A stretch of DNA of 64,000 bases from Chroococcidiopsis sp. TS-821 (GCF_002939305.1 NZ_MVDI01000001.1:1364001-1428000), one strand, 5' to 3'; positions 8,868-17,730 are shown, numbered from the stretch's first letter. Numbers and translations are program-made. The notes: a model not told the origin generated them from the letters alone.

Positions 8868-9887
8868 TCAATTTGTCATTTCTTCTTTCAAAACTTCCCC
8901 TTGATAAGTGCGTGTTGGAGGCGGAAAACCGCAAGCAGTTCCGTCTTTGTGAATTACTTCATCTTCCCAAGGAAGGCGATAGCAGCCGTTAACCAAATCT
9001 TGCATATATGTATAGGGACAATCTTGCGCGCCGCCTTTGACTGCCACATAACCGCGATGTCCAAATTGATAAATATTATTTTCTACACCCCAGTGAATGC
9101 GGGCTTCGCGGACAAGATCGGGGCGTACCTCAGCAGTGATAATTTCGTCAGGGCGATCGCTGCCCATTACCAAAGGCGTACCGTCAAAATTGACAAACAT
9201 ACCTTCGCCCATCGAGTCAAACGTGCCATCGCTACCGCACATACACACTGAAGCGGTGTACATTAGGTTGCAAAAGGCATTTGCTTGGTTGGTTATTCGC
9301 CAGCTATGCCGAATCGGTGCAGTATAACCCGCAGTGCGGATCGTGATTTCTGCACCTTTGTAGGCACATTCGCGTGCCATTTCGGGGAACATACCATCGT
9401 GACAAATGATAAGGGCGATTGTGCTGCCGTTAGGACCTGCGCATACTGGAATGCCTAGATTGCCTGGTTCCCATGGTTCGACAGGTATCCACGGATGTAG
9501 TTTGCGGTAATAAAGCTTTAATTCTCCTGTATCATCAATAATGATACCGCTATTGTAGGGATTTCCGTGCGGATTGTACTCCATGATTGAAAAACAGCCC
9601 CAAATGCGGTGATCTCGACAAGCTTTTTGAAATGCAGTTACTTCCGGTCCATCCAAACGGCACATAATTTCCGGATTTGTATCCATTGATAAGCCGTGAA
9701 GTGAATATTCCGGAAACACCACCAAATCCATCGAGGGTAAATTGCGGCGGGCTTTGGCGACCATCTGGCAAATGCGATCGCACTGTGCGGTTAAATCATC
9801 AGGAGTTACAACGTTAGGAAGTTGTAGCTGCACAAGACCGATAACGACTCCGTTAGGCGATTTATTGAGTCCACCGAGTCCGCTCAT
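8868..9887 (-). CDS. amiF: Formamidase (nitrilase-superfamily aliphatic amidase)
   Basis: A 339-residue nitrilase-superfamily amidase that hydrolyses formamide, or a closely related short amide, to ammonia and the acid. The Glu-Lys-Cys triad is visible: Glu60 in VVFPEYSLHG, Lys129 in YYRKLHPW and Cys162 in IICHDG. The Lys-Cys spacing of 33 matches Helicobacter pylori AmiF. Length matches the family (334-345). The start ATG (9887) overlaps the stop of the upstream gene as ATGA and is preceded by AGGAG, so translation is coupled. In this cluster it would release ammonia from a product of the cysteine hydrolases or use an imported amide directly. Confidence 0.87.
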   Translation of the reverse strand: MSGLGGLNKSPNGVVIGLVQLQLPNVVTPDDLTAQCDRICQMVAKARRNLPSMDLVVFPEYSLHGLSMDTNPEIMCRLDGPEVTAFQKACRDHRIWGCFSIMEYNPHGNPYNSGIIIDDTGELKLYYRKLHPWIPVEPWEPGNLGIPVCAGPNGSTIALIICHDGMFPEMARECAYKGAEITIRTAGYTAPIRHSWRITNQANAFCNLMYTASVCMCGSDGTFDSMGEGMFVNFDGTPLVMGSDRPDEIITAEVRPDLVREARIHWGVENNIYQFGHRGYVAVKGGAQDCPYTYMQDLVNGCYRLPWEDEVIHKDGTACGFPPPTRTYQGEVLKEEMTN

Positions 9888-10276
9888 AAAACATCTCCTT
9901 TATTTGCAATGTAGTTGCGCCAACCACCCCAAGAGGTAATTTCGCGCTGGTTTTCACAGAGAATTGGTTCGCCTAAAACGCCGAGAACTTCGCTACCGTC
10001 TTCTAGGGCGACTTTACCAATGCAAAGTCCTGGCGGTTCTTGGAGTAAAACTTGTACGAGTCCGCTGGGGGGAATTTGCCAAATTTCAAGAGCGATCGCA
10101 CTTCCGCCATTAGCGACACGCAGCATCGCAGGATGTTTGTCGTTGATTGACCAGAGGCGATACACTGGTGCGGTTTTGGCTTCGCGCACAAAGGTGGCGT
10201 TGACCGCAAGGAGATTAGGATTGAGTTCTAAGCCGCGCATTAATGTGCCGTTGACAGCGAGAAGTAAGTGTTGCAT
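9884..10276 (-). CDS. Stand-alone protein resembling the C-terminal domain of allophanate hydrolase
   Basis: A 130-residue protein beginning MQHLLLAVNGTLMRGLELN and continuing through AVYRLWSI-like, GSAIALEIWQIP, EPPGLCIGKVALEDGS and GEPILCENQREITSWGGWR segments. This is the pattern of the C-terminal, gamma-glutamylcyclotransferase-like domain of allophanate hydrolase, without the amidase domain. ATG 10276 is preferred. A longer in-frame reading to 10417 would translate a tandem repeat into Cys-Phe-Leu units and is probably artefactual. The stop overlaps the formamidase start. In allophanate hydrolase this domain handles the decarboxylation step; a similar job here is inference. Confidence 0.75.
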   Translation of the reverse strand: MQHLLLAVNGTLMRGLELNPNLLAVNATFVREAKTAPVYRLWSINDKHPAMLRVANGGSAIALEIWQIPPSGLVQVLLQEPPGLCIGKVALEDGSEVLGVLGEPILCENQREITSWGGWRNYIANKGDVL

Positions 10277-10280
10277 TTTA

Positions 10281-10348
10281 GAAGACGCAGAGGGGCAGAG
10301 GAAGCAGAGGAAGCAGAGGAAGCAGAGGAAGCAGAGGAAGCAGAGGAG
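10281..10348. repeat. Short tandem repeat of GAAGCAGAG (9-mer)
   Basis: Five perfect consecutive copies of GAAGCAGAG span 10301-10345, preceded by degenerate copies from 10281. The array lies immediately upstream (minus-strand sense) of the ATG at 10276, in the gap that follows the first permease gene. The 9-bp unit keeps the reading frame regardless of copy number. This is a short tandemly repeated repetitive sequence of the type common in cyanobacteria and should vary in copy number among relatives. Confidence 0.85.
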
Positions 10349-10423
10349 TATTAAGTTAAGAAAATTTTTATAATAAATGCCTCCAGCACGCTTACGCGAA
10401 CAAAATTCAAAATTCAAAACTAA

Positions 10424-11347
10424 CTACTGTCCTAACGCTCCTGGTGCGCCGTTGAGGGTGCGTTTTGGGGAACAAGTGAGAATCATGATGAGGAGAGTGA
10501 GAATATAGGGGGAGGCGTTAAAGAGATAGTAGTAGGAATCGATACCAACGGATTGTAGTGCAGGTCCGATCGCTTGTGCGCCACCGAACAGGAGAGAGGC
10601 GTATAAGCACTGCATTGGTTGCCAACGGGCGAAGATCACAAGTGCGACTGCCATTAAACCTTGACCGCCGGAAATACGTTCGTTCCAGCTACCAGGGTAG
10701 TAAAGCGATAAATAAGCACCGCCGATTCCGGCAAGAAAGCTACCGGCGATAATGCATAGCATTCGGACTTTGAAAATAGAGATACCCATTGCTTTGGCAG
10801 CATCAGGACTATCACCCACCGCGCGGATATAGAGTCCCCAACGTGTGGAACGAAAGAACCATTGCATCAAAGGTGCGATCGCAACTCCAATCAGAAACAA
10901 TGGACTAATCTGCAATGCAGATTGAACTTGCGGTAAATTACTCCACGTGCCAAATGGCAGTGCGGGAAGTGCAGGTGCAGCAGGTTGAATGAAAGGTTTA
11001 CCTAAGAAGAAAGCAATTCCACTACCAAAGATAATCATCGCGATTCCGACTGCGACATCATTGACTCTAGGTTGCTGCGATAGCCAACCGTGAATCACGC
11101 CTAGTATCATTCCGGCGACTCCTGCTGTTATGACACCTAACCACGGCGAACCTGTGAGATATGAAATTGCATATGCACTCATCGCGCCTGTCAGCAGCGT
11201 TCCTTCGAGTCCTAAGTTGATTTTGCCGCTTTTTTCGGTAAGACATTCACCTAAACTCACAAAGAGAAATGGGGCGCTACCGCGTAGTGTTCCGGCGGCG
11301 ATCGCTAGGGGAACTCCCCACCAGCCTAATGCTTGAGTTTCCACCAT
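10424..11347 (-). CDS. BMP-family ABC transporter permease (NupQ/YufQ-like)
   Basis: A 307-residue membrane permease with about nine hydrophobic segments. It contains the family hallmark SLGECLTEKSGKINLGLEGT near residues 30-50, GIAMIIFGSGIAFFLGKP, and the ATPase-contact loop AVGDSPDAAKAMGISIFKVR. Similar subunits transport nucleosides, purines or other small nitrogen compounds. It is the second permease of a heteromeric pair with 11406-12482, separated by 58 bp on the same strand. Confidence 0.87.
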   Translation of the reverse strand: MVETQALGWWGVPLAIAAGTLRGSAPFLFVSLGECLTEKSGKINLGLEGTLLTGAMSAYAISYLTGSPWLGVITAGVAGMILGVIHGWLSQQPRVNDVAVGIAMIIFGSGIAFFLGKPFIQPAAPALPALPFGTWSNLPQVQSALQISPLFLIGVAIAPLMQWFFRSTRWGLYIRAVGDSPDAAKAMGISIFKVRMLCIIAGSFLAGIGGAYLSLYYPGSWNERISGGQGLMAVALVIFARWQPMQCLYASLLFGGAQAIGPALQSVGIDSYYYLFNASPYILTLLIMILTCSPKRTLNGAPGALGQ

Positions 11348-11405
11348 AACTAATTCGTAATTGAAAGCAGAGACAATTTCGTTGCGGAGAATTGGTATTC
11401 CAACG

Positions 11406-12482
11406 TTACACAGTGACCTGTGACCTGTGACCTGTGACCTGTGACCCCATCTTGAAAAACCTACCGTAGAGCGATTCGCTAAAGAGAACCACCAGGAATA
11501 CTAAACCTTGAAAAACAAGAACTGTGGCATCAGGAAGATCGTGCGATCGCTGTAAACTTCCCCCACTTGCTAAAATCCCACCGAGTAAAATCGCGACCAA
11601 GGTTGCGGCTAAGGGGTTATGTCGGGCAATAAAGGCAACTAAAATACCGCTGTAGCCGTAATTTGCGTTTAAAGATTCATTCGCGCGTCCGTGAACTGCA
11701 GCAACTTCTACCATACCGGCTAATCCTGCACAAGAACCGGCTAAAAAGCAGATCGTCATTGTCAGTTTACCGACAGGAAGACCCGCAATCCGCGCCGCGC
11801 GGATATTTCCCCCCGCAACCCGCGCCGCAAAACCAAACGTTGTGCGTTGAATTAGGAAATAAGCAATAACACACGCAACAAGTCCGTAAATTAAACCATA
11901 GTGAACGCGAGTTCCTGGAATGTCCCCCAACATATTGATTTCTGCGATCGGGTAACTTGAAGGTTTATTCAGCGAACTCGGATCGCGCATAGGTCCGCCG
12001 ACAAGATGATTAAGGAGCGCGATCGCAATATAATTCAATAGCAAGCTACTAATCGTTTCATTCACGCCGCGATAGTGTCGTAACGCACCTACAGCCCCAA
12101 TCCACAATCCACCACAAACAATTGCGGCGATCGCCATCGCAATTTGGACAACAGTCGGCGGCGCAGTTGATAAGGTTAATCCAGCAACAACCGCCCCCAA
12201 ACCACCAACCACAATTGCGCCTTCGTTACCAATAATGATTAATCCTAAACGCGCAGGAAGTGCAGTACACAACGAACTTAACATCAAAGGTGCAGCGCGT
12301 AGTAACGTATTTTGAAACGCCCGCCAACTACCAAATGCTGAGCGATAAATTGACGCATAAACACCAAAAGGATCAGCCCCAGCAAACGCACAAAAAATGC
12401 CGAACAGTAGCAACGAAAACAGTAATGCGGCTAGTGGTATGCAGATTGCTTCGAGGGTGCTACGCCATTTGTGATGGTACAT
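11406..12482 (-). CDS. BMP-family ABC transporter permease (NupP/YufP-like) with repeat-derived C-terminus
   Basis: A 358-residue permease with hydrophobic segments throughout residues 15-335. Family motifs are ALPARLGLIIIGNEGAIVVG near 75-95, GVNETISSLLLNYIAIALLN near 140-158 and the coupling loop GGNIRAARIAGLPVGK. It partners the permease at 10424-11347. Its last residues (GSQVTGHRSQVTV) are encoded by a TGACCTG heptamer array (11414-11446), so the original stop codon seems to have been displaced by repeat DNA. This should not affect the transmembrane core. Confidence 0.87.
   Translation of the reverse strand: MYHHKWRSTLEAICIPLAALLFSLLLFGIFCAFAGADPFGVYASIYRSAFGSWRAFQNTLLRAAPLMLSSLCTALPARLGLIIIGNEGAIVVGGLGAVVAGLTLSTAPPTVVQIAMAIAAIVCGGLWIGAVGALRHYRGVNETISSLLLNYIAIALLNHLVGGPMRDPSSLNKPSSYPIAEINMLGDIPGTRVHYGLIYGLVACVIAYFLIQRTTFGFAARVAGGNIRAARIAGLPVGKLTMTICFLAGSCAGLAGMVEVAAVHGRANESLNANYGYSGILVAFIARHNPLAATLVAILLGGILASGGSLQRSHDLPDATVLVFQGLVFLVVLFSESLYGRFFKMGSQVTGHRSQVTV
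11414..11446. repeat. Heptamer tandem repeat TGACCTG inside the permease 3' end
   Basis: Four perfect consecutive TGACCTG units plus a partial fifth (TGACC). The array overlaps the final codons of the permease at 11406-12482. A heptamer changes frame with each unit, so copy-number change would alter the C-terminus. Confidence 0.85.
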
Positions 12483-12488
12483 AATTTT

Positions 12489-12594
12489 GGTAACTGGTAA
12501 TTGGTGATTGGTAATTGAAAATGAGTGAGAAAAAAATCCTAAAATCGATACTGGTTAGTAGTTCTATCCCATTACCCATTACCGATTACCGATT
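12489..12594. repeat. Inverted degenerate GGTAATN array between the permease and BMP genes
   Basis: The left part (about 12489-12517) holds GGTAACT, GGTAATT, GGTGATT, GGTAATT units. The right part (about 12568-12594) holds ATTACCC, ATTACCG, ATTACCG units in inverse orientation. It fills most of the 114-bp gap between the binding-protein gene and the first permease gene. A transcript could fold it as a hairpin, which may attenuate expression of the downstream genes. Confidence 0.55.
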
Positions 12595-12596
12595 TG

Positions 12597-13775
12597 CTAA
12601 CTACTCACATTCCCCACAACACCTGAAACCAACCAATTCATTCTTTCCAATTCTCGATCTTGCTGCTGAATGGCTTTGCCAGCCGGAATAACGACTCTTC
12701 CAGTGTTGTCTTTCAATTCTCCTCGGTAAACAATCATCTCACCATCCATAAATTCAGCTTTAACAGCATCCGCGCTTTGTCTAGCATCTGCACTCACAGC
12801 CGCACCATAAGGTGATAACTTCAAAAAACCATCTCGCAATCCACCACGTACAAGATGAGGAATTCCACCATTCATGAGAGTTTTACCTTCACGAATCATC
12901 TCTACGTAGTTTGTGTAAACTTGTGTCCAATCCCATTCAGCACCCGTAAGATATCCTTGAGGCGCTAATTCAGCTTGATTGGCGTGGTAACCGCTACAAA
13001 AAATTCCGCGCTTCTCGGCGGTTTCCATCACCACTTTCGGACTGTCTACATGACAAGTTACAACGTCAATGCCTTGATCTGCCATACTGTTAGTTGCTTC
13101 CGCTTCTCTAACAGGTAGCGCCCAGTCGCCTGTAAAAATAACTTGCGTCGTTATTTCTGGATTGACACTACGCGCTCCTAAGGTAAAACTATTGATATTA
13201 CGTAAGACTTGGGGGATAGGTTTTGCCGCGATAAAGCCTAATCTTTGCGTTCGCGAAGTGTGTCCAGCAACAACACCAGCAACATACTGCGCTTCATCAA
13301 TGTAACCAAAGTAACTGCCTACATTATTGGGATGTACGCCTTCTTGGTAAAGTCCACCGCAGTGAAAAAACTGGACTTCAGGATATTCTTGGGCAATTTT
13401 AAGAATATGCGGGTCGTAATAGCCAAAAGATGTAGGAAACAAAACAGTTGCGCCATCTTCCTCGATCATATTCCGCATAGATTCTTCTACAGCGGTTGTT
13501 TCAGGAACATTGGCTTCATCAACTACTCTGACACCTGGGAGTTTAGCAATTCCTGCTGCACCTTCTGCATGCGCTTGATTGTAGCCGTAGTCATCTTTAG
13601 GACCAACGTAAATAAAACCAATTACAAGCGGATTATCTCCACCACCCGCAGTAGTCGCTTGCGTTTCTTGAGTGGAGGATGCACAGCCACCTAACTTAGT
13701 AGTGACACCAAATGCAGTTGTTGCTAAAAGCCCACGAACAACTTGACGACGAGATAAATAAATTCTTTTACTCAC
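12597..13775 (-). CDS. BMP-family ABC transporter substrate-binding lipoprotein
   Basis: A 392-residue extracytoplasmic binding protein. The N-terminus has a twin-arginine-like RRQVVRG, a hydrophobic core and the lipobox LGGC (Cys31), followed by a Thr/Gly/Ala linker. The mature domain starts around NPLVIGFIYVGPKDDYGYNQ and includes HAEGAAGIAKLPGV and FFHCGGLY, features of the BMP/Med/PnrA family that binds nucleosides and related compounds. It is the promoter-proximal gene of the transporter/hydrolase cluster. No perfect NtcA box was found in the 377 bp upstream. Confidence 0.87.
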   Translation of the reverse strand: MSKRIYLSRRQVVRGLLATTAFGVTTKLGGCASSTQETQATTAGGGDNPLVIGFIYVGPKDDYGYNQAHAEGAAGIAKLPGVRVVDEANVPETTAVEESMRNMIEEDGATVLFPTSFGYYDPHILKIAQEYPEVQFFHCGGLYQEGVHPNNVGSYFGYIDEAQYVAGVVAGHTSRTQRLGFIAAKPIPQVLRNINSFTLGARSVNPEITTQVIFTGDWALPVREAEATNSMADQGIDVVTCHVDSPKVVMETAEKRGIFCSGYHANQAELAPQGYLTGAEWDWTQVYTNYVEMIREGKTLMNGGIPHLVRGGLRDGFLKLSPYGAAVSADARQSADAVKAEFMDGEMIVYRGELKDNTGRVVIPAGKAIQQQDRELERMNWLVSGVVGNVSS

Positions 13776-14152
13776 TCTAACTCTCCTTCATGCAAGGATC
13801 GCTGCGGAAAATTGCTTTCTTTGTTAAGTGAGCTTATCAATGTTACTCAATGATGAAAATGCAAAAAAGTTCGCTAAAGGTGCGTTAAAAGTGCGAGGAA
13901 TGTTGTCCAAGTAACAAAGAGCAAGTCAAGAAAACCCTAAAATCTGCATTGATGAAGTTGCTGTAAGTATTGCCAAGGATAGATGCTAGCAATTTAGAGG
14001 GTGTAGGCAGAAAGCAGATTCCACAACCAACCGTTTAAGGACTTCAACCCAGCTAGAAACACTATACCTGCATATTCAACAAATTAAAACTGCATCAAAA
14101 ATTACTTTCTCTTTAGTGTTCTTAGTGGTTCGTTTTTTCATAATTTTGCGTA
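13776..14152. other. Divergent intergenic region (BMP gene / NB-ARC gene)
   Basis: This 377-bp region must hold the promoters of both flanking divergent operons. No consensus NtcA box, tRNA or riboswitch was recognised. Its right end (14104-14150) carries a leader-like dispersed repeat, cttagtggttcgttttttca plus taattttgcg, that recurs at 47521-47559. Confidence 0.5.
14104..14150 (+). repeat. Dispersed leader repeat immediately upstream of the NB-ARC/WD40 gene
   Basis: The segment contains TTTAGTGTTCTTAGTGGTTC and then TTTTTTCATAATTTTGCGTAA up to the ATG. It matches 47521-47559, upstream of the second methyltransferase, in nearly every base over about 40 nt. Its position just before a start codon in both cases suggests a shared leader or mobile repeat. 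Confidence 0.5.
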
Positions 14153-17100
14153 ATGAACAGTGAAGAAGCACTAGCGATTGTCGAAACTTTAGCTGAAGAA
14201 CCTTTGAGTAAGCTGCAAGCCTCTGTATTTCGTTATGCATGGGAAGAACAACCATATCAAGAAATTGCCAAACAACTCGGTTACGAAGTTGGTTATCTCA
14301 AGCAAACAGGTTCGCAGTTATGGCAAGTTCTCAGTCGCGCTTGTGGAGAAAAAGTTTCTAAAAGTAACGTGCAGTTAGTTCTCAAGCGCAAAGCCAGAGA
14401 GTTGACTGATGAAGCTGTCGGCGGTTCAATGCTAAATTGCAAATGCGATTGGGGTAACGCTCCTGACGTATCAGTTTTTTATGGTAGAAGTGCAGAATTA
14501 GCAACACTCAAACAATGGATAATCCGCGATCGCTGTCGTTGGATTGGTTTGTATGGAATGGGTGGAATTGGCAAAACTTGTCTCGCAGTCAAGTTAGCGC
14601 GTGAAATTCAAAATCATTTTGAGTACATCATCTGGCGCAGTTTGCGGAATGCACCACCGATTTTGGACTTGTTAGCAGATTTAATACAATTTTTGTCGCA
14701 ACAACGCGAAACAGATTTACCGAATACGCTTGATGGTTGCATTTTACGTTTATTGCACTACTTACGCGCGCATCGCTGTTTACTAATTCTCGATAATGGC
14801 GAGACAGTTCTGCGATCGCCTTCTAATCATGATGAAGGATACACTCACTTATTCAAATCTATTGCCCAAACTCATCATCAAAGTACGCTAGTTTTCACAA
14901 GTCGCGAAAAGCCAAGCCCAATTGCAGTGGAAGAAGGCAAAAATTTGCCCGCGCGATCGCTACGACTTTCAGGATTAAATGAAAGTGCCATAAAAAAAAT
15001 CTTTGACACCAAAGGCTCTTTTACCGCGTCGCATTTCGAATGGAAGCTATTAGTTGACCATTATGCAGGTAATCCTTTAGCTTTAAAAATTGTTGCGGCG
15101 GGTATTCAGAATTTTTTTGATAGTAATATCAGTAACTTTTTAGAATTTCTACCTCAAGGGACTATCGTTTTCGGCGACATTCGAGATTTACTAGCTAGTC
15201 AAATTCATCATCTCCCAGAATTAGAACAACATATTTTGTATTGGTTAGCAATTAATCGAGAACCGATCGCTTTATCTGAACTAAAAACAGATATCATTCC
15301 ACAAAGATCGCTAGGTGAATTATTAGATGCGATTGCGGCTTTAGAAAGAAAGTGTCTCATTGAGAAAGTTGCACCTACACCGAGTGAAAACGGTCGGTTT
15401 ACGTTACAACCCGTGGTTATGGAGTATGTTAACGATCGCTTAATTCATCAAATTTATGAAGAAATTAATCGTCAAACTATACATTTATTTAATTCGCACG
15501 CGCTGATTAAAGCAACGGCTAAAGATTACCTCCGCGAAACCCAAAAACGTTTGATACTCCAGCCAATTATAGATAAATTAATTCATAATAGTAGTCAAGC
15601 TAAATTAGAAACAAAACTTCAACAAATTCTCTGCGAGTTGCGTAACAAACCGCAACCGGTAGCTGGGTACGCAGGTGGAAATATACTCAATATACTTTGC
15701 TATCTCCAAACTAATCTAAGCAGTTGGGATTTTTCATACATCAGTATTTGGCAAGCTTATCTATGTTGCAGCAATTTACAACAAGTGAATTTCACCTCAG
15801 CAAACTTTGCTAAATCTGTTTTTACTGATACTTTTAGTCAAGTTTTATCGGTTGCGTTTAGTCCTGATGGTAAGTTACTTGCAACAGGCGATGTCAACCA
15901 TGAGATTCACGTCTGGCAAGTTACTGATGGAAAACAGATACTTACTTGCAAAGTCGATGCAGGTTGGTTGTGGTGTGTCGCTTTTAGCCCCAATGGTCGA
16001 ATGCTTGCAAGTAGCGCCAATTGTACCGTGAATTTGTGGGATATCCACACAGGAGAATGCATTCAATCATTTCCAGGGTACACCGATCGCGTGTTCTCAG
16101 TTGCGTTTAGTCCTGACGGTCGAATGCTTGCTAGTGGTAGTGAAGATCGCTTAGTACGAGTTTGGGATATCAAAACTGGTGAGTTATTGCATACTTTTGC
16201 TGGACATACAGATGAAGTGCGTTCAGTTGCTTTTGCACCACAACATTATGCGCATAGTCGTCAAGGAATGCTATTAGCAAGTGGTAGTTTTGACGGAACA
16301 GTGCGCGTTTGGAATTTGGACACAGGTGAGTGTTTAGAACTTGCAGAACATCAACACAAAGTATGGTCTGTTGCGTTTAGTCCTGATGGTAGTATCATTG
16401 CAAGTAGCAGCAGCGATCGCACAATTAAACTTTGGGATGTTCGCACAGGAACGAGTATCAGCACTCTAACAGCACACTCGCAGCAAATTCGCACCGTTGC
16501 GTTTAGTGGTGATGGACAGACGCTAGCTAGTGGCAGTGACGATCAATCGGTCAGGATATGGAACTATCATACAGGTGAGGTTTTAAGAGTTCTCAAAGGA
16601 CATACGAGTTGGATATCTGCAGTTGCATTTAGTCCCAATAATTATCTATTGGCTAGCAGCAGTGAAGACCAATCTGTGCGTTTGTGGGATAGCCGCAATA
16701 ACTTCTGTCTGAAGACTTTGCAAGGGCATAGTAATGGCGTTTGGTGCGTTGCTTTTAGTCCCGATGGTACGCAGCTTGCGAGTGGTTCTCAGGATCGCTC
16801 GATCCGCTTCTGGAATACAACAACAGGCGAGCATTTGGGTAGCTTACAAGGACACGCTAGCTGGATTTGGTCGGTAGCTTTTCATCCTGAAGGCAATATT
16901 TTGGCAAGTGGTAGCGAAGACCGCACAATTAAATTATGGGATACTCGTACGCGACAACATTTAACAACGCTCAAAGGACACGCGGATGCAGTGTTTGCCG
17001 TTATATTTAGCCCTGATGGTAAAACACTGTTTAGCGGTAGTCTTGACGGAACGATTAGACTTTGGAACATACAACAACAAACGTGTCAGCCTTGGCAAGG

Positions 17101-17722
17101 ACATCGCGGTGGTGTTTGGTCAATTGCTTTAAGCTTAGATGGAACGCTACTCGCAAGTGGTAGCCAAGATCAAACGGTCAAAATTTGGGATGTCAAAACA
17201 GGTTGCTGCATCAAAACGTTGTTTGGACATACGAGTTGGATTCGTGCGTGTGCCATAAGTTGCGATCGCCAATATCTTGTCAGTGGTAGTGCAGATGGAA
17301 TGATTAAAGTTTGGCAAATTGAGACAGGGCAATGCCTCCAAACGCTACAAGCACATCAAGGACCAGTATTATCAATTGTTTTTGATCCAGATGGAAAGCA
17401 TTTTGCAACGTGTGGGACTGATACATTAATAAAACTCTGGCAATGGCAACCTGTTTGTAATCTTTCAATGACACTACACGGACACAATAAATGGGTTAGG
17501 TTTTTAGCTTATAACTCAGATGGACTGCTTGCAAGTTGTAGTCAAGACGAAACGATCAGACTATGGAATTTTAATGGCGATCGCCATCTCACTCACAGAA
17601 CACTACAAGTTCCTAGACCCTACGAGGGCATGAATATTACTGATGCTCAAGGTTTAACAGAAGCAACTACAAACACGCTAAAAATACTAGGTGCTGTTGA
17701 TTTTAGTACTACGACAAATTAG
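14153..17722 (+). CDS. NB-ARC NTPase with 14 WD40 repeats (STAND-type signalling protein)
   Basis: A 1189-residue STAND NTPase. Residues 1-90 form a helical, probably HTH-like N-terminal domain common on cyanobacterial NB-ARC proteins. Residues 105-450 are the NB-ARC module, with the P-loop GMGGIGKT at 135-142, Walker B LLILDN at 210-215 and sensor-like STLVFTSRE. Residues 555-1145 hold 14 WD40 repeats, recognised by SVAFSPDG...LASGS.D.T(I/V)(R/K)(L/V)W, enough for two seven-bladed propellers. No membrane segment or effector enzyme domain is evident. STAND proteins oligomerise on ligand binding; some are antiviral or cell-death proteins, but no such role can be shown here. It is transcribed alone. 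Confidence 0.9.
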   Translation: MNSEEALAIVETLAEEPLSKLQASVFRYAWEEQPYQEIAKQLGYEVGYLKQTGSQLWQVLSRACGEKVSKSNVQLVLKRKARELTDEAVGGSMLNCKCDWGNAPDVSVFYGRSAELATLKQWIIRDRCRWIGLYGMGGIGKTCLAVKLAREIQNHFEYIIWRSLRNAPPILDLLADLIQFLSQQRETDLPNTLDGCILRLLHYLRAHRCLLILDNGETVLRSPSNHDEGYTHLFKSIAQTHHQSTLVFTSREKPSPIAVEEGKNLPARSLRLSGLNESAIKKIFDTKGSFTASHFEWKLLVDHYAGNPLALKIVAAGIQNFFDSNISNFLEFLPQGTIVFGDIRDLLASQIHHLPELEQHILYWLAINREPIALSELKTDIIPQRSLGELLDAIAALERKCLIEKVAPTPSENGRFTLQPVVMEYVNDRLIHQIYEEINRQTIHLFNSHALIKATAKDYLRETQKRLILQPIIDKLIHNSSQAKLETKLQQILCELRNKPQPVAGYAGGNILNILCYLQTNLSSWDFSYISIWQAYLCCSNLQQVNFTSANFAKSVFTDTFSQVLSVAFSPDGKLLATGDVNHEIHVWQVTDGKQILTCKVDAGWLWCVAFSPNGRMLASSANCTVNLWDIHTGECIQSFPGYTDRVFSVAFSPDGRMLASGSEDRLVRVWDIKTGELLHTFAGHTDEVRSVAFAPQHYAHSRQGMLLASGSFDGTVRVWNLDTGECLELAEHQHKVWSVAFSPDGSIIASSSSDRTIKLWDVRTGTSISTLTAHSQQIRTVAFSGDGQTLASGSDDQSVRIWNYHTGEVLRVLKGHTSWISAVAFSPNNYLLASSSEDQSVRLWDSRNNFCLKTLQGHSNGVWCVAFSPDGTQLASGSQDRSIRFWNTTTGEHLGSLQGHASWIWSVAFHPEGNILASGSEDRTIKLWDTRTRQHLTTLKGHADAVFAVIFSPDGKTLFSGSLDGTIRLWNIQQQTCQPWQGHRGGVWSIALSLDGTLLASGSQDQTVKIWDVKTGCCIKTLFGHTSWIRACAISCDRQYLVSGSADGMIKVWQIETGQCLQTLQAHQGPVLSIVFDPDGKHFATCGTDTLIKLWQWQPVCNLSMTLHGHNKWVRFLAYNSDGLLASCSQDETIRLWNFNGDRHLTHRTLQVPRPYEGMNITDAQGLTEATTNTLKILGAVDFSTTTN

Positions 17723-17730
17723 ACTCAAGA

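Noticed and set aside
10277-10417. N-terminal extension of the AH_C-like gene encoding Cys-Phe-Leu repeats
   Set aside because: It is translation of a 9-bp tandem repeat upstream of a better ATG (10276) that begins the conserved domain.
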